Positions 19,381 to 32,400 of a stretch of DNA of 64,000 nucleotides are shown in pieces; within the stretch, counting starts at the first letter, position 1; each line of letters opens with the position of its first letter. This DNA is from Pelomyxa schiedti (taxonomy: Eukaryota; Evosea; Pelobiontida; Pelomyxidae), in contig JAHLWZ010000799.1 of the NCBI GenBank assembly GCA_020536535.1, forward strand, positions 22,406 to 86,405. The letters are read 5' to 3'. Both the position numbers and the translations under genes were made by a program. Under the pieces are notes generated by a model that was not told the origin of the DNA, searched no databases, and saw only the letters and a list, made by a program, of their open reading frames with translations.

Positions 19381-21372
19381 ATGACGACCAAGTTGGGTGA
19401 GGCTGAGGAGGAAGACTGGCTGGAGAAAGAAATTGTTGGGTGGTTGACGTTTGAGGAGTACCCTCCCATAACTCTTGTCGATGACTACGACGTAATAGAC
19501 GCTTTGTCGGCCCACTACCGGGATGCACAATTCGTGGTCACTGAGAAAATACATGGCGTGAGTTAATCGCTCCGATTTACAGCCTCTGTGTTTGGTTGGC
19601 TTGTTGTACGCCGAAAGATGTTGTTTCCTCCTTTACGATGAATGTTTTGGATAACGGTTCGATACAAAAAGGCGAACTTCTCGTTTATAAGTGATGGAAT
19701 AGCAACAACTTGTGCAAGGAGAAAAGGAATTGTCCCGGATGGAGCTAAATCTTATTTTGACTTTGCCACTGTATGAAAGCACCTACTTATCAATAGACTC
19801 TTAGTATTACAGGTGAAGAAGAAATGCGAGCCAGAAGTTCGCAAGTTGTACCAGCTTATATCTGATTTGTACAAGTTAGATCTAGACGAGATTATTGTGT
19901 CGGTCCAAGAGCTCATAATAGAGCTTTTTTGCAAAAATAGGATTTACTGACCCTCACTAAGATTCGGGGAACTGTTTGGCGGGATATATCCACATCCTGA
20001 TGTTCCCTCAGCAGATGTGTCAATTCCCGTACAATATGGTATTTACTACAGCCCTACTATAGAATTTTGCGCGTACGATATATTCATCAAGGTTCTTTTC
20101 CTTCTTTTTCACTGTATATTGCTCAGTGAATGTTTCTTTATCATAGGGCATTGATAAAAAATGGTGGCTGGACTTTGACTTGTGCCAGAAATTATTTGCA
20201 CAAACTGAATTACTTTACTTGAAACCGCTGTATACTGGAGATTTGCAATCTTGTTGTGCCTTCGAAATTGAAAAACGTGAGAGCGTGATTCCAGATATGC
20301 TTGGGCTACCTCCTCTTTCTGGGAACCAAATCGAAGGAATTGTAATCAAAGGTTTACACAACGAACTTGTCCCCGGCAAATCATTCAGGGCAATTTTCAA
20401 GAAGAAAAACGACCAATATGCCGAAGTAAATGCTCCTGTTCCCCTTGGTTTGAGAGTCCCTTTACTGTATTTTTTCTGGAACTTAGTCTGAAACAAAATG
20501 TTAAACAGGAGACCATACTGCCTCTCCTTTCCATAAACCAGCCCCCAAAAATAAGGCAAGAGTGAAAAAGAAAGACAAGCCAGCCATATGTGAGAGGTCA
20601 TCAACTCTTTTGCCGGACACAGCTCCTCCTGTAAGAGATCCATCCTCCCTTGAAATGAAGACTGTATGCTGTACCCCACAAACAGCTAGTGCAGCAGCAG
20701 TAACCGTTTCATCACCACCCCCTGAAGTAAATAGTATGCACACAGTAGTCAGCTCTCCCTTTGAAACTCCAATTGAACAATGCAGGAACTCACATGTAGA
20801 TCATCATACTAAATTCTCAACCTCCATTTCACATTTGCCTGCCAAGGGTTCTGGTAGTGTAAAACCACCAACAAAGGAATCCCACATCCCACAAACAGAC
20901 TCTTCAGCCAAAAAGCCACGTTCTGCACAACCAACAAATACTATTTCCCCAACAAACTTGGGCAGTCAACATTCCACCACTAGAATGCTAACCACTAACA
21001 ATGAAACCTCTCCAACCACCAATAGTGGTATTTGCACTAGCACCACTATCTCACAGGGAACTGCCAGAGCGGCTGTGAAAAACTTCACATCAAGGTTTGC
21101 ATTCCCATTCACACCATGAATTAACATATACCAGAGCTGTGAACTACAATCGGCTTGAGAGTGCAACAAGCAAGATTGGTCCTTTGATTCCAGTGAACCT
21201 CAAGGCAATATCAGAAGAGATGTTTGAGGATGTGTGCAATGAGATGCACAACATGTCAGAGTGGTCAGCCTTGAACCAGAAGAACAAAGGGCAGTTGACC
21301 AGAAGTACACACCACACTGTTACAGAGTTTGTTTCCTGTTCTTTATCCAATAACAAAAGAACAAGCAATTAA
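19381..21372 (+). CDS. Rnl2-family RNA ligase with a long disordered tail and C-terminal domain
   Basis: The nucleotidyltransferase core is complete. Motif I is VVTEKIHG (Lys nucleophile) near 19545, followed across an intron by ANFSFISDG. CARRKG lies near 19720. Motif III/IIIa is FGELFGGIYPHPDV with IEFCAYDIF (about 19965-20090). Motif IV is EGIVIK near 20335 and motif V is FRAIFKKKN near 20387. Such enzymes adenylate themselves, transfer AMP to a 5'-phosphate RNA end and seal nicks; T4 Rnl2 and trypanosome editing ligases are the models. After motif V comes about 190 residues of Ser/Thr/Pro-rich sequence (20560-21115). A folded helical segment follows (about 21120-21300: NYNRLESATSKIG, ISEEMFEDVCNEMHN), which recalls the C-terminal RNA-end-binding domain of Rnl2 enzymes. 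The start is the ATG at 19381. Confidence 0.85.
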
Positions 21373-21610
21373 TTAACAACAAATCCTGTGCATCAATTGC
21401 CAACAGCAGCGTTCTTTACCTCTAAACTGGTTGGGGCTTCCTACTGGTGATTTTGAGCTGCCTTCAGTGTTTCCGAGGTTAAGTGGACTGTCAGAGTCTT
21501 GTGGTCTCTCCAGATGCCATTGATTGAGATCGGCGGATTTCTTGGAACCCACTTACCTGAACCAAATAGTTGAGAAAAAGCTACAACTAACCGAAGGATT
21601 CTGACCAGAC

Positions 21611-23167
21611 ATGTCGGACAGCGCAGCGCCACCAACGACGTCGACAACTTCTACCGAAGCACTCCCAAGCAGTACTTCCACGACAGGCAGCAGTAGATCC
21701 GCGGGAGTCACTTTCAAAGTGGCGGCTCACGACGCGGTGGCCGTGACCGAGGTGGGGCTCAAGTGCAGAGCCAACGCACTGGTGTCTGCTGTGCCTAGGC
21801 CCGCTCCCCCATTCGTGCGTCCCTAATTTGGCAATTATGGGATGTGGCTGTGCTATTTCTTCTTGGGTGCTGTGCTTTGGGGGTTGTTTTTTTTTTTTTT
21901 TTTTTTTCTGGGTGTTGCTCATGTTGCTGTTGCTCGATGTTTTGTGAGAGGTGAAGAGCAAGGGATTATGAATTTAATTTGAACCCGTTTTACATAGGCG
22001 GAATTGGAGACCAAGTGGTTGGCAGGGAGTGTTTTTGAGGAGCAGCTTCCAAACCTGAGAGTGGCTAGGTTCAGAAATTGGACAAGTAACAGCTTTGTCA
22101 CTTCAATTTCTGCTGCCTACAACATTCACCACAACTTGATTCTGCGACCAGATGACGTTTGGTTAGCAGTGATGAACCAGGTCTTTTTTTTTTGCAGCTA
22201 CCTTTTCTTAATGCTGCACAGCTGTCGCTATATGTAGGAGGTCATTCTGAGGAATTGCGCCCACTTTTTGTGGCTCATCAAGGACAGAAAGAATTAGTTG
22301 TATCTTCTGGTGGCAGTTTACGTTCAGCCAACTATGAAGCACTATGCAATCGAATGGCAACAACCATTGGCGCCAATCTTGTGGATTCTAGTGTAGCGAG
22401 CTGGGTTGTACCCGATTTTACAACCACAACACCAACGGATCGAGTAAAATCCTCCCCAATACCAGCGACAAAGAATTTAATTTGAAACAGGTTGTTGGTT
22501 CAGCAACTTTGATGTCAGCAATGCAAAAATACTTCACTTTTAAGGTATGCAGGCACTCTCACACCTTGAATTGTTCACATTCACAAACAATCAGTACCAT
22601 CTTTGCTGTGGAATTCCGGAAGTGACCCTCCTTGGAACTCCAACAGATTGGTACTCCTTGCGCTCCCGATCAGAGAGGTTACAACAGTATGGACTAGGGA
22701 GGTTTTCTGAAGTTCTTCGGCCTGTGATGGACAACTTCATAGCTTCCTCTGAAGGACGCCCAGATATTAACTGGTGGCAAACAGTATGCGATGTTCATGG
22801 AGGAGGCAGTGGGCCAAGGTGCGTATTAATTTGGGAATATTAATGAATAATTGAATAACCCCCTCATTTTTCCCACTATACACAGTAATATTTAAGATAC
22901 CACAACATTCTAAGCACTTCCGCGTATAGGTACTTGTCCGGGTGGATTACAGCATTCTGCCGGGTAGGCGAAACAGGAAAATGGACTGACGAAGAGCAAA
23001 TTGACACCACCCTGATACCACCTGGATTCTGCTCCTGCCCAGTAACAGTGGAGGATGATTCAAGCAGTTACGAGACCAAGCTGTACTGCGGACACCTCCT
23101 GGAGGAGTACTCACCCAACAAGCTGACTGTCAAGCCAAGGTCTGACTGGGCCCTCATGCTTCTTTAA
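21611..23167 (+). CDS. DUF4419-domain protein
   Basis: The first exon (ATG 21611) is Ser/Thr-rich. Later exons read as a textbook DUF4419 protein: HHNLILRPDDVWLAVMNQ near 22125-22180, LSLYVGGHSEELRPLFVAH near 22220-22280, WVVPDFTTTTPTDR near 22405-22440, the CCGIPEVTLLGTPTDWYSL stretch near 22600-22660, and YLSGWITAFCRVGE near 22930-22970. The family is widespread in amoebae, fungi and some bacteria, and its biochemistry is unsettled. Length, about 430 residues after splicing, is normal. The stop TAA is at 23165-23167. Introns are short; the one near 21820-21998 contains a long T run. Confidence 0.88.
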
Positions 23168-23475
23168 CCAGCCAAGCAAGTTGTTTTGATAGGAATTGAT
23201 GAATCCAATTTTACTGGATTGATATTCGTTCCTGTGAATTCTTGCCATTACCTCCGATCAACTTCCCAAAATGTGCTGTAAGTTGTTCTGAGTACAGGTG
23301 ATGTGCTCTCTGTGACTGAGGAGGAGGAGCTGAACGAGTGTGTTCTTGATTCCAGAGAGGGGACCAGGCTGGATTCGCATCAACTGATCTTTTCTGCTTG
23401 TTGATGGCTCCGTGAAAAGCACAAACAAAGAAGAAGAAACAGAAAACAACAAAAAGCAAAGACCCTGCGGCGCAA

Positions 23476-26400
23476 ATGAGCACACGGGTGGGGCTGTTCT
23501 GCATGATGATGAAAAAGCTGCACGAGGCGGTGGCCCGCAGCGTGGCCCTGGCCACCGTGCACCAGCACCTCCTGCTGCACCAGAGCCAGCCCAGCAGCAG
23601 CAGCAGCAGCGCCTCAGGGAGCCCCGCGGCCACGGGGGCGGACGGGGGGCCGCCGACGCCCACGGTCCCGCCCGCCTCCGCCTCCGCCTCCAGCTCCGCC
23701 ACGGCCTCTGGTGTGGGCAGCAGCACCACCACCACGGCGGCCCAGGGCGGCGCCTCTGGCTCCGGCTCCTCGTCTTCGTCGTCGTCGACGGCAGGTGTTG
23801 GCGGGGGTGGTGCCGACGCTGATGCCGCTGATGGTACCCACCACCATTGTTGTTGTTGCTTGCTTTGTAATTATGGGTGTTGAGAGAGTGATTGGTTTTT
23901 TTTTGCTTGTCTTTTTTGTTTTTGTTTTGTTTTCATTGTTTTTTTTTTTTTTTTTTTTTGTGCCATTTTGGGGTTGAGTGCTACTTCATTTGTATTATTT
24001 TGTTCTTACCAAAGGGTTTGCAGGGGTGCAAAGTTCTGGGTCGAGTGCTGGAGCGATAGGTGTTAGCCTTAGTCAACAACAAACTTCTTCATCTTCTTCT
24101 GTTGTTGCAGACCTCAGCTATGAAGTTGTTCTGCCGTATGATGGTGACTATCCTGATTTAGCTCATTTACTCTTTTTCCTCCATCCCAAGGTATTAACTA
24201 CATTTCTTTCCCGCCCATGACTTACCTTTTGCTTCTTCCCCCTTATTAGTCTAAGCCAAAGGATTTGCCGACTCTTCCCCCTCATGCTTTTTTTCCCAGA
24301 TATTGTGACTTCTATAAGGTAACATTAATGGGGAGGAAGAAAAAAGAAATAAAGAAATAGACAGACTTTTCTGTGTGGCCTGCTATTGCCATCCCAAGAT
24401 AATCTTGATGGGTGCCTGCGTGTTGTCCTGCAATGGATTCCCAAGTACCAACAGTGGGTTCTTGAAGGAATGGAGGCATCTGTAAGACCGACTTATCAAG
24501 CTTGTTTTCCTGAATTTACATTTGAAAGATTGAAATTGTGGATGTGAGATTCACTACTTTTGTGGATAAAGTTAAAGCTTTTCTCCCTGAGAAAGTTGCC
24601 ATTCTTCATCCAGAACGCTTGGTATATTCTTCACCTCAGCTATCTACTTTTGACACCACACATAAAAAACAATAGGAGCGCATAGTTGATATGGTTGTTT
24701 CAGATATTTTAGTCTCTATCCTGGATGGATTCAATGGAAACATGTCTGCACACTCAATGGAAACTTTGCTTAGAGTTGGATTTCACTACTTTGAACCAGT
24801 TCTTAAGTTTTTTTCTTTCATTGTATATTTTTTTTTTTAAGTTTCCCAAGATCCACTGACCCTTTTTCCGTGATGTATACTTCCCAAATAATGAGACAGT
24901 GGTGTGCAGTTATCTATTCTGTATCTCCGTTTTGGTGAGTAATTATTGTATTCCTCCTGATGTAACATTTATTCTTCAGTTTGCCCTTATTGAGCACCCT
25001 TTTTATGAAACAACTAACAGCACTTGGTGCGGATGACAGTGTTACAATGTACCAGTCTCTCAAGAGAATAAAATTCCTTGTGCCTAAAATTCCACCCCAA
25101 ACAAGAGTTAACTAACATACTATTACAGTTTGATGGTTCTAAGACGGCGGAGGTGGCTCAGTTTCTTCAGTTAATCCAACAGTTACTATCCAAGACAGTG
25201 AAACGGTGTGCCTTTTGATGTAAGTTGTTTAAGTAATTTCCTTCAGCAATTCAATAAGAAGCAGTCAGCTCACTCTTTTAGCTGGTGCATTGTGTAGCAA
25301 CCCTACATCGGACCCAAATGTTTTGAATCTGGTATTACCCAACTCATTATCTGTGGCCGGTCAAAGTGACCCTATTCCTAACTGTTTTTTATAGGTGACT
25401 GAATTTAAATCCAAGTGCAATGTACTTCGGAAGAGTGATGACCTCCACCCTTCCTCAATGCTTTTGCTCTGCACGTTACTTTCCCATTTTCCATCTGAAT
25501 CCGCAGAAGTTGACGCCATTCTGGCAAGACTGTACAAGGTAGTGCGTTTCCTAATTCCAAAGTTTTGTTGACCCTCTGGGAAAGGACTTACCAGGGAAGA
25601 ATAAAGATGTGTGTTTGTTGTGCACCAAAATCCTACTGCAAGGTCAGCATTCACCACCATGTGAGTGCTGGCTTCCAGTAAATAAACGAAAACTTCCTGA
25701 GAGTGTTTTGATTCAACAATCACCATTCAAATATGCTGGATGGGCTGGTGACTTGAGACGGATTAAGGAGTTGACTCAAAATATCTTCTTTGGCAAACAG
25801 GTTTGGTTTGAGCACAATACAAAGTCAATGTTGTGACAGATGCCTTTTGTAGGGCTTGAAGTCTAATGAATTTCTTGCATTGCACGTTGAAGTTGCTCTT
25901 CAAATCTGTGCTCACAGGTTTTCTGTTTTGCACCCGATCTTGATATTCTAAAACTATTTGGGTTACAATAGCCTAAAGTTTGGCTTCTCAAATCTTTTGG
26001 ATCCTCTCTCGAAGTTGCCTACTTGTGCTCACCAACAATTGTGCCTAAGAATTTTTCACAAGTTGATCAAGTCGAATATCTTTTGGCAAATCGCGCCTTC
26101 AGCACAGAAGGTCTCAGAAGCTCAAAGAAAACCTCAGCACTAACGAAAGTTCAGGGAAACGAGCAGTACCATCCTCGCAGTGTATTTGAAGAATCGTTCC
26201 ATTCGTTGCTTCATGCTGTTACATTAAAATTGCTAGAACAGCTGCCTATTGACACATCTTCACTTACTACTTTTCTTCCTTTCAGTTTGATTTCCCTTTC
26301 ACTTGACTTGGAGCACGTCCCCCATGGGAATTTACCTCCTGTAGTGTTCCTGTACTACTTTTTCATTGGAGTGAATTTACAATTGAGCAATAGGCTGTGG

Positions 26401-29400
26401 CTTCTACGCTAAGATTATTGGCAGATTCCAAAAACAAATCTACACTCCAACGTGAAATGGACAAAGTTTTTCTTCGGAAACAAATTGTTATTTCCTTGTT
26501 TCTTTGTATTGCGATTCTAAACTCCTACAGACATGTTCTATGCACGATACAATTGAAGAATGGTGCATGAAGTCTTCTGTATCACTCCCACCTGCAGACG
26601 ACTCGTACCCACCACCTCCACTTTCCTTCCAGGTAGGCCTACTCCTACAAAAGGAAAAAATAACTTGCACTAGGAAGCAGCCCGCCAGCGGTCCAAAGTA
26701 AAAAAGGGAAAAGTTCTGGATGTTGACCTCAGTCTACTTTTTTCAGAAGCAATGCACTGTATCACATATGTAACCTGAGTTGTATTGCTCCCTTCCCTGA
26801 CATTCGTGAAGAACCCTGGAACTCTTTTCCATGGAACCTTGGAGAGTACCCAATTTCCTGGTGTATTTGTAAATCACGATGATAGAACTATAGCCTCAAT
26901 GTGCTCCAGTGCAATGCAAAAAATCATCATCCGCCATCCCAAAGAAAGGACATTTATTATCGGAGTAATTTCCTCTGTTTTCCATCCTCTTTTAACCGTC
27001 CACCAATAAGAGCTTTGCCAAACTGATCTCGGAGAGTGACCCTCTTAGTGCCCCAAGTACACATACTCTTCTGTTCCAAATGCAGGGTTTTGTTCAACTA
27101 TGGATACTCTGCAAGTACTTTATTGACTTTCAACTTGGCAATGTTATTGAATACCCTTTTACTGCTGAAGACTATACAATGGTATCATCAAACTATAGTG
27201 GTATGTGCCATTCTACTGTGCTCATATCTCAACTCAGGTTGAAACGTCGTTACTTCTGTGTTTATGTTTCCCTAGTCCTGATGTACAAATGGCCAGTCTT
27301 GCCACCCTGCAGCATTTAGCTTCACTGATCACGGTCGAGCGCAGGTGGTTCTGTGCATAGATTATAGTTAATCCACTGACTTGTCTTAAATCTCAGTGCA
27401 TCAACTATTCTACACGAGGAAGACAAAATTATTATTGGAACTGAAGCAAGGTACATGACTTTGATCTCTAACGGACTTCCAACACCACCAGTATTACACC
27501 CAGTTTGAAGGATGCCATTTCTCTAACTTGATGTGAAACAGCTTCAAGACACTACAATCTCGTTAGGTTCTATGGCAGCCAGTAGCACAAGCTATCCCAC
27601 GCTGTGGAATGCTGTACTTGCCGAAATTGGCCACCACCTCATCCAAGGGGTAGAATTAAAACAAATACAATTGCTCATGTTTCAACACCCATCTAGGAAT
27701 ATCATTTTACACCAAACCTGAGGGCACTTCTTAATAAGAAGCTCAAACAACTTGATGGTCTTCTTGGTTCTATCAACTCTTCTGATCAACCAATAAAATA
27801 CACTTATGCTCTTCACTGTATGCTACTTTTTCTCTCGGTTTTTATAACACCCTTTTGCCAGTATGGCGAAACTATGGATCATTATACTTTTCTCTATGTG
27901 GCATTAAATATTTCCCTGACTCTTTCAATGTGAGTACCAGTTTTTCCTTTTTTTTCTTTTTTAAAAAATACTCTTCCTTGCATTCCAAGTGGGCACAAAC
28001 TACAGCACTATTTGATGAAATCTCGGATATTTTACCATTGTTTTGGCAGGTTAGTGCCCAAAGTTTATGTGAGTTCTAGTCTTACAGTAAACAGCATTTA
28101 ATTGGTGATGATGAGACGCAACACGTATGTTTGGGGTCGATATTTAGTGCCTCCAGCTTTGCCTGCATTCCAGCGGTTTGCATATCACTAATTCAGTGGT
28201 ATGTATGAGTGTGACATGCACTCCATTTGTAACAGTTTGATATTCAGGTGGAAATTACTTCTCAGTTCCTCAAAGTTCAATGAAAAGAAGAAGATGACTA
28301 TCTTCCGAAGAGTTCTTCTGGTATTGCGGTATTGCACTTCTCCAAATCCTGTTTGCTCCTAATGTGTAATTTTTCCCCTCAGACGGCTGAGTGAAGCACT
28401 TCAGTTCTCCCTCGCCATTTCTCTTTCTGCTGATTTGTCTCCTCTCCTAATATCCTTTGTTAATGAACTGCCAACACTGTGTATGACTTACTTTGTATCA
28501 ATTTGATTCTGAAACACACAGATTCTCGAGAAAAAAAGGTTTTAGAACCTGGCACTTCTTTGGGCATCCCAATAAACCTTGGTTCAGCACCTAAAAACAC
28601 AGCTCAGGTCTTCAGTAGCATCCTCAATAGCTCCATTCTCATTGCGAATTTATGTCACGCAATACATAAACCAAGCTCAGAGGATTTGATACAACCCAGT
28701 ATTCCTCTCCCCCTCTCAAGCTACTATTTAATGCCATAACAAACAAACTACAGCAAGGTCCCTGTTATTTTCCTCCATTCAAGATAGCAATTGGAAGATC
28801 GATGAGCGCAATCAATTGCTTGAATGGTTGATGAAACTTAGTGCAATAGAAGTACATACATCCTCTTGCCTCCTATTATCCTCCAATTGAATGGTTTTTT
28901 TTTTTCCCCCTCAACAAGGAAGGAGATAAAGTGCGCAAGTCCACTGAAGAAGATTCACCAATTGCCCTCGTGAAGTAGCTCACCTTTTCTTTATTTTATT
29001 TGTTCATTTTTTTTCCTCCAGGTGGAGTGCAACACAAGCTGCTGAAGAATTGATAAGTCTGGGTCCGTTAACAAAGCCTGGGGAGGCATTCCCTCGCAGC
29101 ACCCTGGATTGGTCTATTGATCAAGTTGCCACATTTCTTCTATCATTCCAACAACCCTCACATCCAATAGGAAAAACAAGGATTCGGCCCTTTAAGGTGG
29201 ATTCTAGCTTTTCATTATAACTCTGTTTTTCCTTTATATCTTGAGGAAATTTTCACCAGGTAAGTTCCTCCTTCAGTCTCAAAAGCATAACAAAGCATCC
29301 AATAGCAAGGATGATTCTGCTTCCTCCTTCCTTTATGCAATTTATTCGTATTTCTGTCCTACAAAGGTTCCATTATCTTTCTCTGAATCATGTGGTGACG

Positions 29401-32400
29401 AAAAAGACACAATTTTTTGGGAACGATTGAATTCCGACGCGGGCACTCTAATTTTTACTGGTACCTCTTAGTGAGGTTAGTTGTTTGTTAACTTTGTTGG
29501 TAGCGTTATTCCACTTGAATAAGTCAAACACTAAAATATGTCAACGGTCTTTCGATCTCCTTTTATGGATTGGGCCTTCTCTGTGTGATTCAACCTCAGC
29601 TTCCGATTTACACAGCCTACTCCTCCATCATAAAGTACGCCAAAGACAATAAAAATAAATAAATAAAGAAAAAAGATGAACCACTTCATAGATAGCCTTT
29701 AGTTCGGAAGTTCCATCCTTGCGACAAGAACATGCCCTTGCAATATCGGAAATTATGGCAAGTAATTGCTCTCGTCTTTCTCTTCATGCTTTAGTGTCTG
29801 CATTCAAGCAATCGCGGTACTTTCTACTTTGAACCGCCAACCCCTCTCAGAGTTAATACAGATTTATGTCACTCCAGAGCAAGAATTGGGCCATGCAGAT
29901 TCTCATTCCTTGGATGTCGTCTTTAGCACTTTACAATGTTGACCACAAAAAGGCTTGGCTTTTTTCCTTTTAATCATGTTGGCAGATGTCTGAAGAGACT
30001 TGTGGTCAAACTTCAACAAATGTTCTAAAAAACTTGACAAGTCTCTTTACTGAACCGCTTTTTGGATGTGGAGATACTGTTGCTATCACTAGATGCTGGC
30101 AGCAACTCGCTTCAGAGTTGTAGCACCAAAACAAGTAATACTGCTAATACAACATACTAGATCTAAGGAAAACACGAACATTCTTTTCGATTTTCTCTTT
30201 CAACATCTATTGCAAACCACATCAAGAATTGGCACCTCAGTAAGTAGCATCTAGCTTTCTTATTGTTAAAAAAAGAAAAACCCTCCCTCTTCCAGATAAC
30301 TACATCTTTTTTTGCCGTCAGGCAGGAAGACTCACTGGAATATCTCCTCAAATATTTCACTTTCCAGACTACACCACCACTTCCATCCACACAAGCCGCT
30401 TCTTCTGACGTTTATTCAAAACAATATATTGACATAGCATGCATTCTGATTGGTGAAATGTAAATATATCTTCCAAAACTTTTTCCCCTAAGTGCTCCAC
30501 ATTCCAGGATAACTGAAAATTTTACACCCTTCTTACCTCATCTTCATTTCCTCTTGAACTATTCCCTGCTTCATTTCAACTATGGCACTCACAAACAATG
30601 CAAACTTCTGCTGCGAAGCTCTTGCCTTTCCATGCTCCATGCACAGAGTCAGTCTATTATCTTGTTTATAATATTTACTTTGCATCCTTCAGGCTTGTTA
30701 ACAGTACTTTTTTAGAGTTGTATGACACAAGTGATGCTGTGTATCGCCTGTATGACATTATGACCTGCCTACGTGATCCCAGTAAAACTATAACGTTCAG
30801 ACCAAACATGTGAGTTCCCACATCACAGGATTCCACTTAAAAAGAAATTTCCAGTGATACAGATGCAATTTCCGCTTTTGCAGTTGTAGAAAAGTAATTT
30901 CGAAAAACCTTGCTTCATTCTTATCACTACAGGCTGACTAAGTACCTTGCTACTGTCTATCCAACTGTTATCGATAGTTGGTTGAAAGAGTTACTGCTAT
31001 GGTGTGCAGGAAATAAAGTAGGCCAGTGCAATTACACTCTTGTAGAAACACACCTTTAGGAAAAATCTGATTCGACCATTGAGCTTAGAGCGATGAAAAT
31101 TCTGTGCATCGTTGTTGGAGTTGCACCCCCACCGCCTGAAACATTGAGCATGCTTCTGTGGTCACTATCTGACTCTACATTACAGATAGAACAGATGGAG
31201 TGGGTTAACTTCATTATTATTATTATCTTATCCCTTTTTTAGTGCTGTAAAACAAAAAAGCATTTGGGTGAGCCAGACGAAAACAAATGCACAAGCCAAA
31301 GTACAACAGATTTTGTCAGTTTTAGAGGTATTCACCTTGCATCAACTTATTATTGTCAAGTTCTAACCAATGCAACAGCAAGTTATTCCTCTTATTTCTC
31401 CGGAACACAAAATTGGGTTGTATTGGGTGGTTGTTGTACTTCTTAGTTCTTCTATGGTGCAATACTTTCTGCCTCAGTGTTTGGTGAGATTTGAAAATCT
31501 CAATTATAACATCCAGCCTTACTTCAAAATAATCAGTCAATTTTACTTATGTTGACGGAAAATTCTGTGTTCACTAAACTTGGTGATGCCGACGCACTCC
31601 TCTTTACAGTTAGTCTTGAAAAGTCCAACCTCCCCTTGTCTTATAGCGGGTTGCAGCACCTTCTTTTTCAAGTACTCAAAATAACAAGCCTACAACGGAT
31701 TTACCTTATCTTTATGGCGGCAGGGATTATTTCATGAAGAATCTGAGTTCAAAGCAGTCAACCTTATCGCCATTATGCTGGGATTACCCGATGACAAATC
31801 TTTACTGGTGAGTACTTCAAGCTTCAAGCACTGTGCTGCTGTGGCTGGGCTCTTACCTTGGCTGCATCATAAGCTAACTTTACGCTATTGGCTCAAGTCC
31901 GATTACCTTCAACAGGTTTTAAATCCCTTCACTCATCAACATTCTGGTTAATCTGACCTGTTAACAGGTTCTCTCCGCAGTCTCTAAGCTTGCAACTGCA
32001 TTGAGTACCAAATCAAAATTCCAAGGCACAGCTGCAGCATTAGAGAGGTATCTTGCCGGAAAAATATTGCCTCAGGAGTTCATCATATGCGTTTGCAAAG
32101 AACTTGTGGCGCATGGATTAGACACTTGTTCAATCATATGCGAAAGTATATAATATTCAATGCAAATAAGAAGGTCTAATATTCATGTAGTCCTACATAG
32201 TATGCTTTCAGAGATTGGGTGTATGTTGGATTCCCTCTTTTGTGTTGCGGATGCCCTGCTCCAGCACCACCAACCGGGATCTGTGCCACTTTATATGAAC
32301 CATCTTCAAGGAATAATTCAAGTTGTACTTCTGAAATCTTACAAAGTTAATACTTTCTAGCGTGCAGTGCAAAATTCCACTTCATGTCCCTCTGCGAAAA

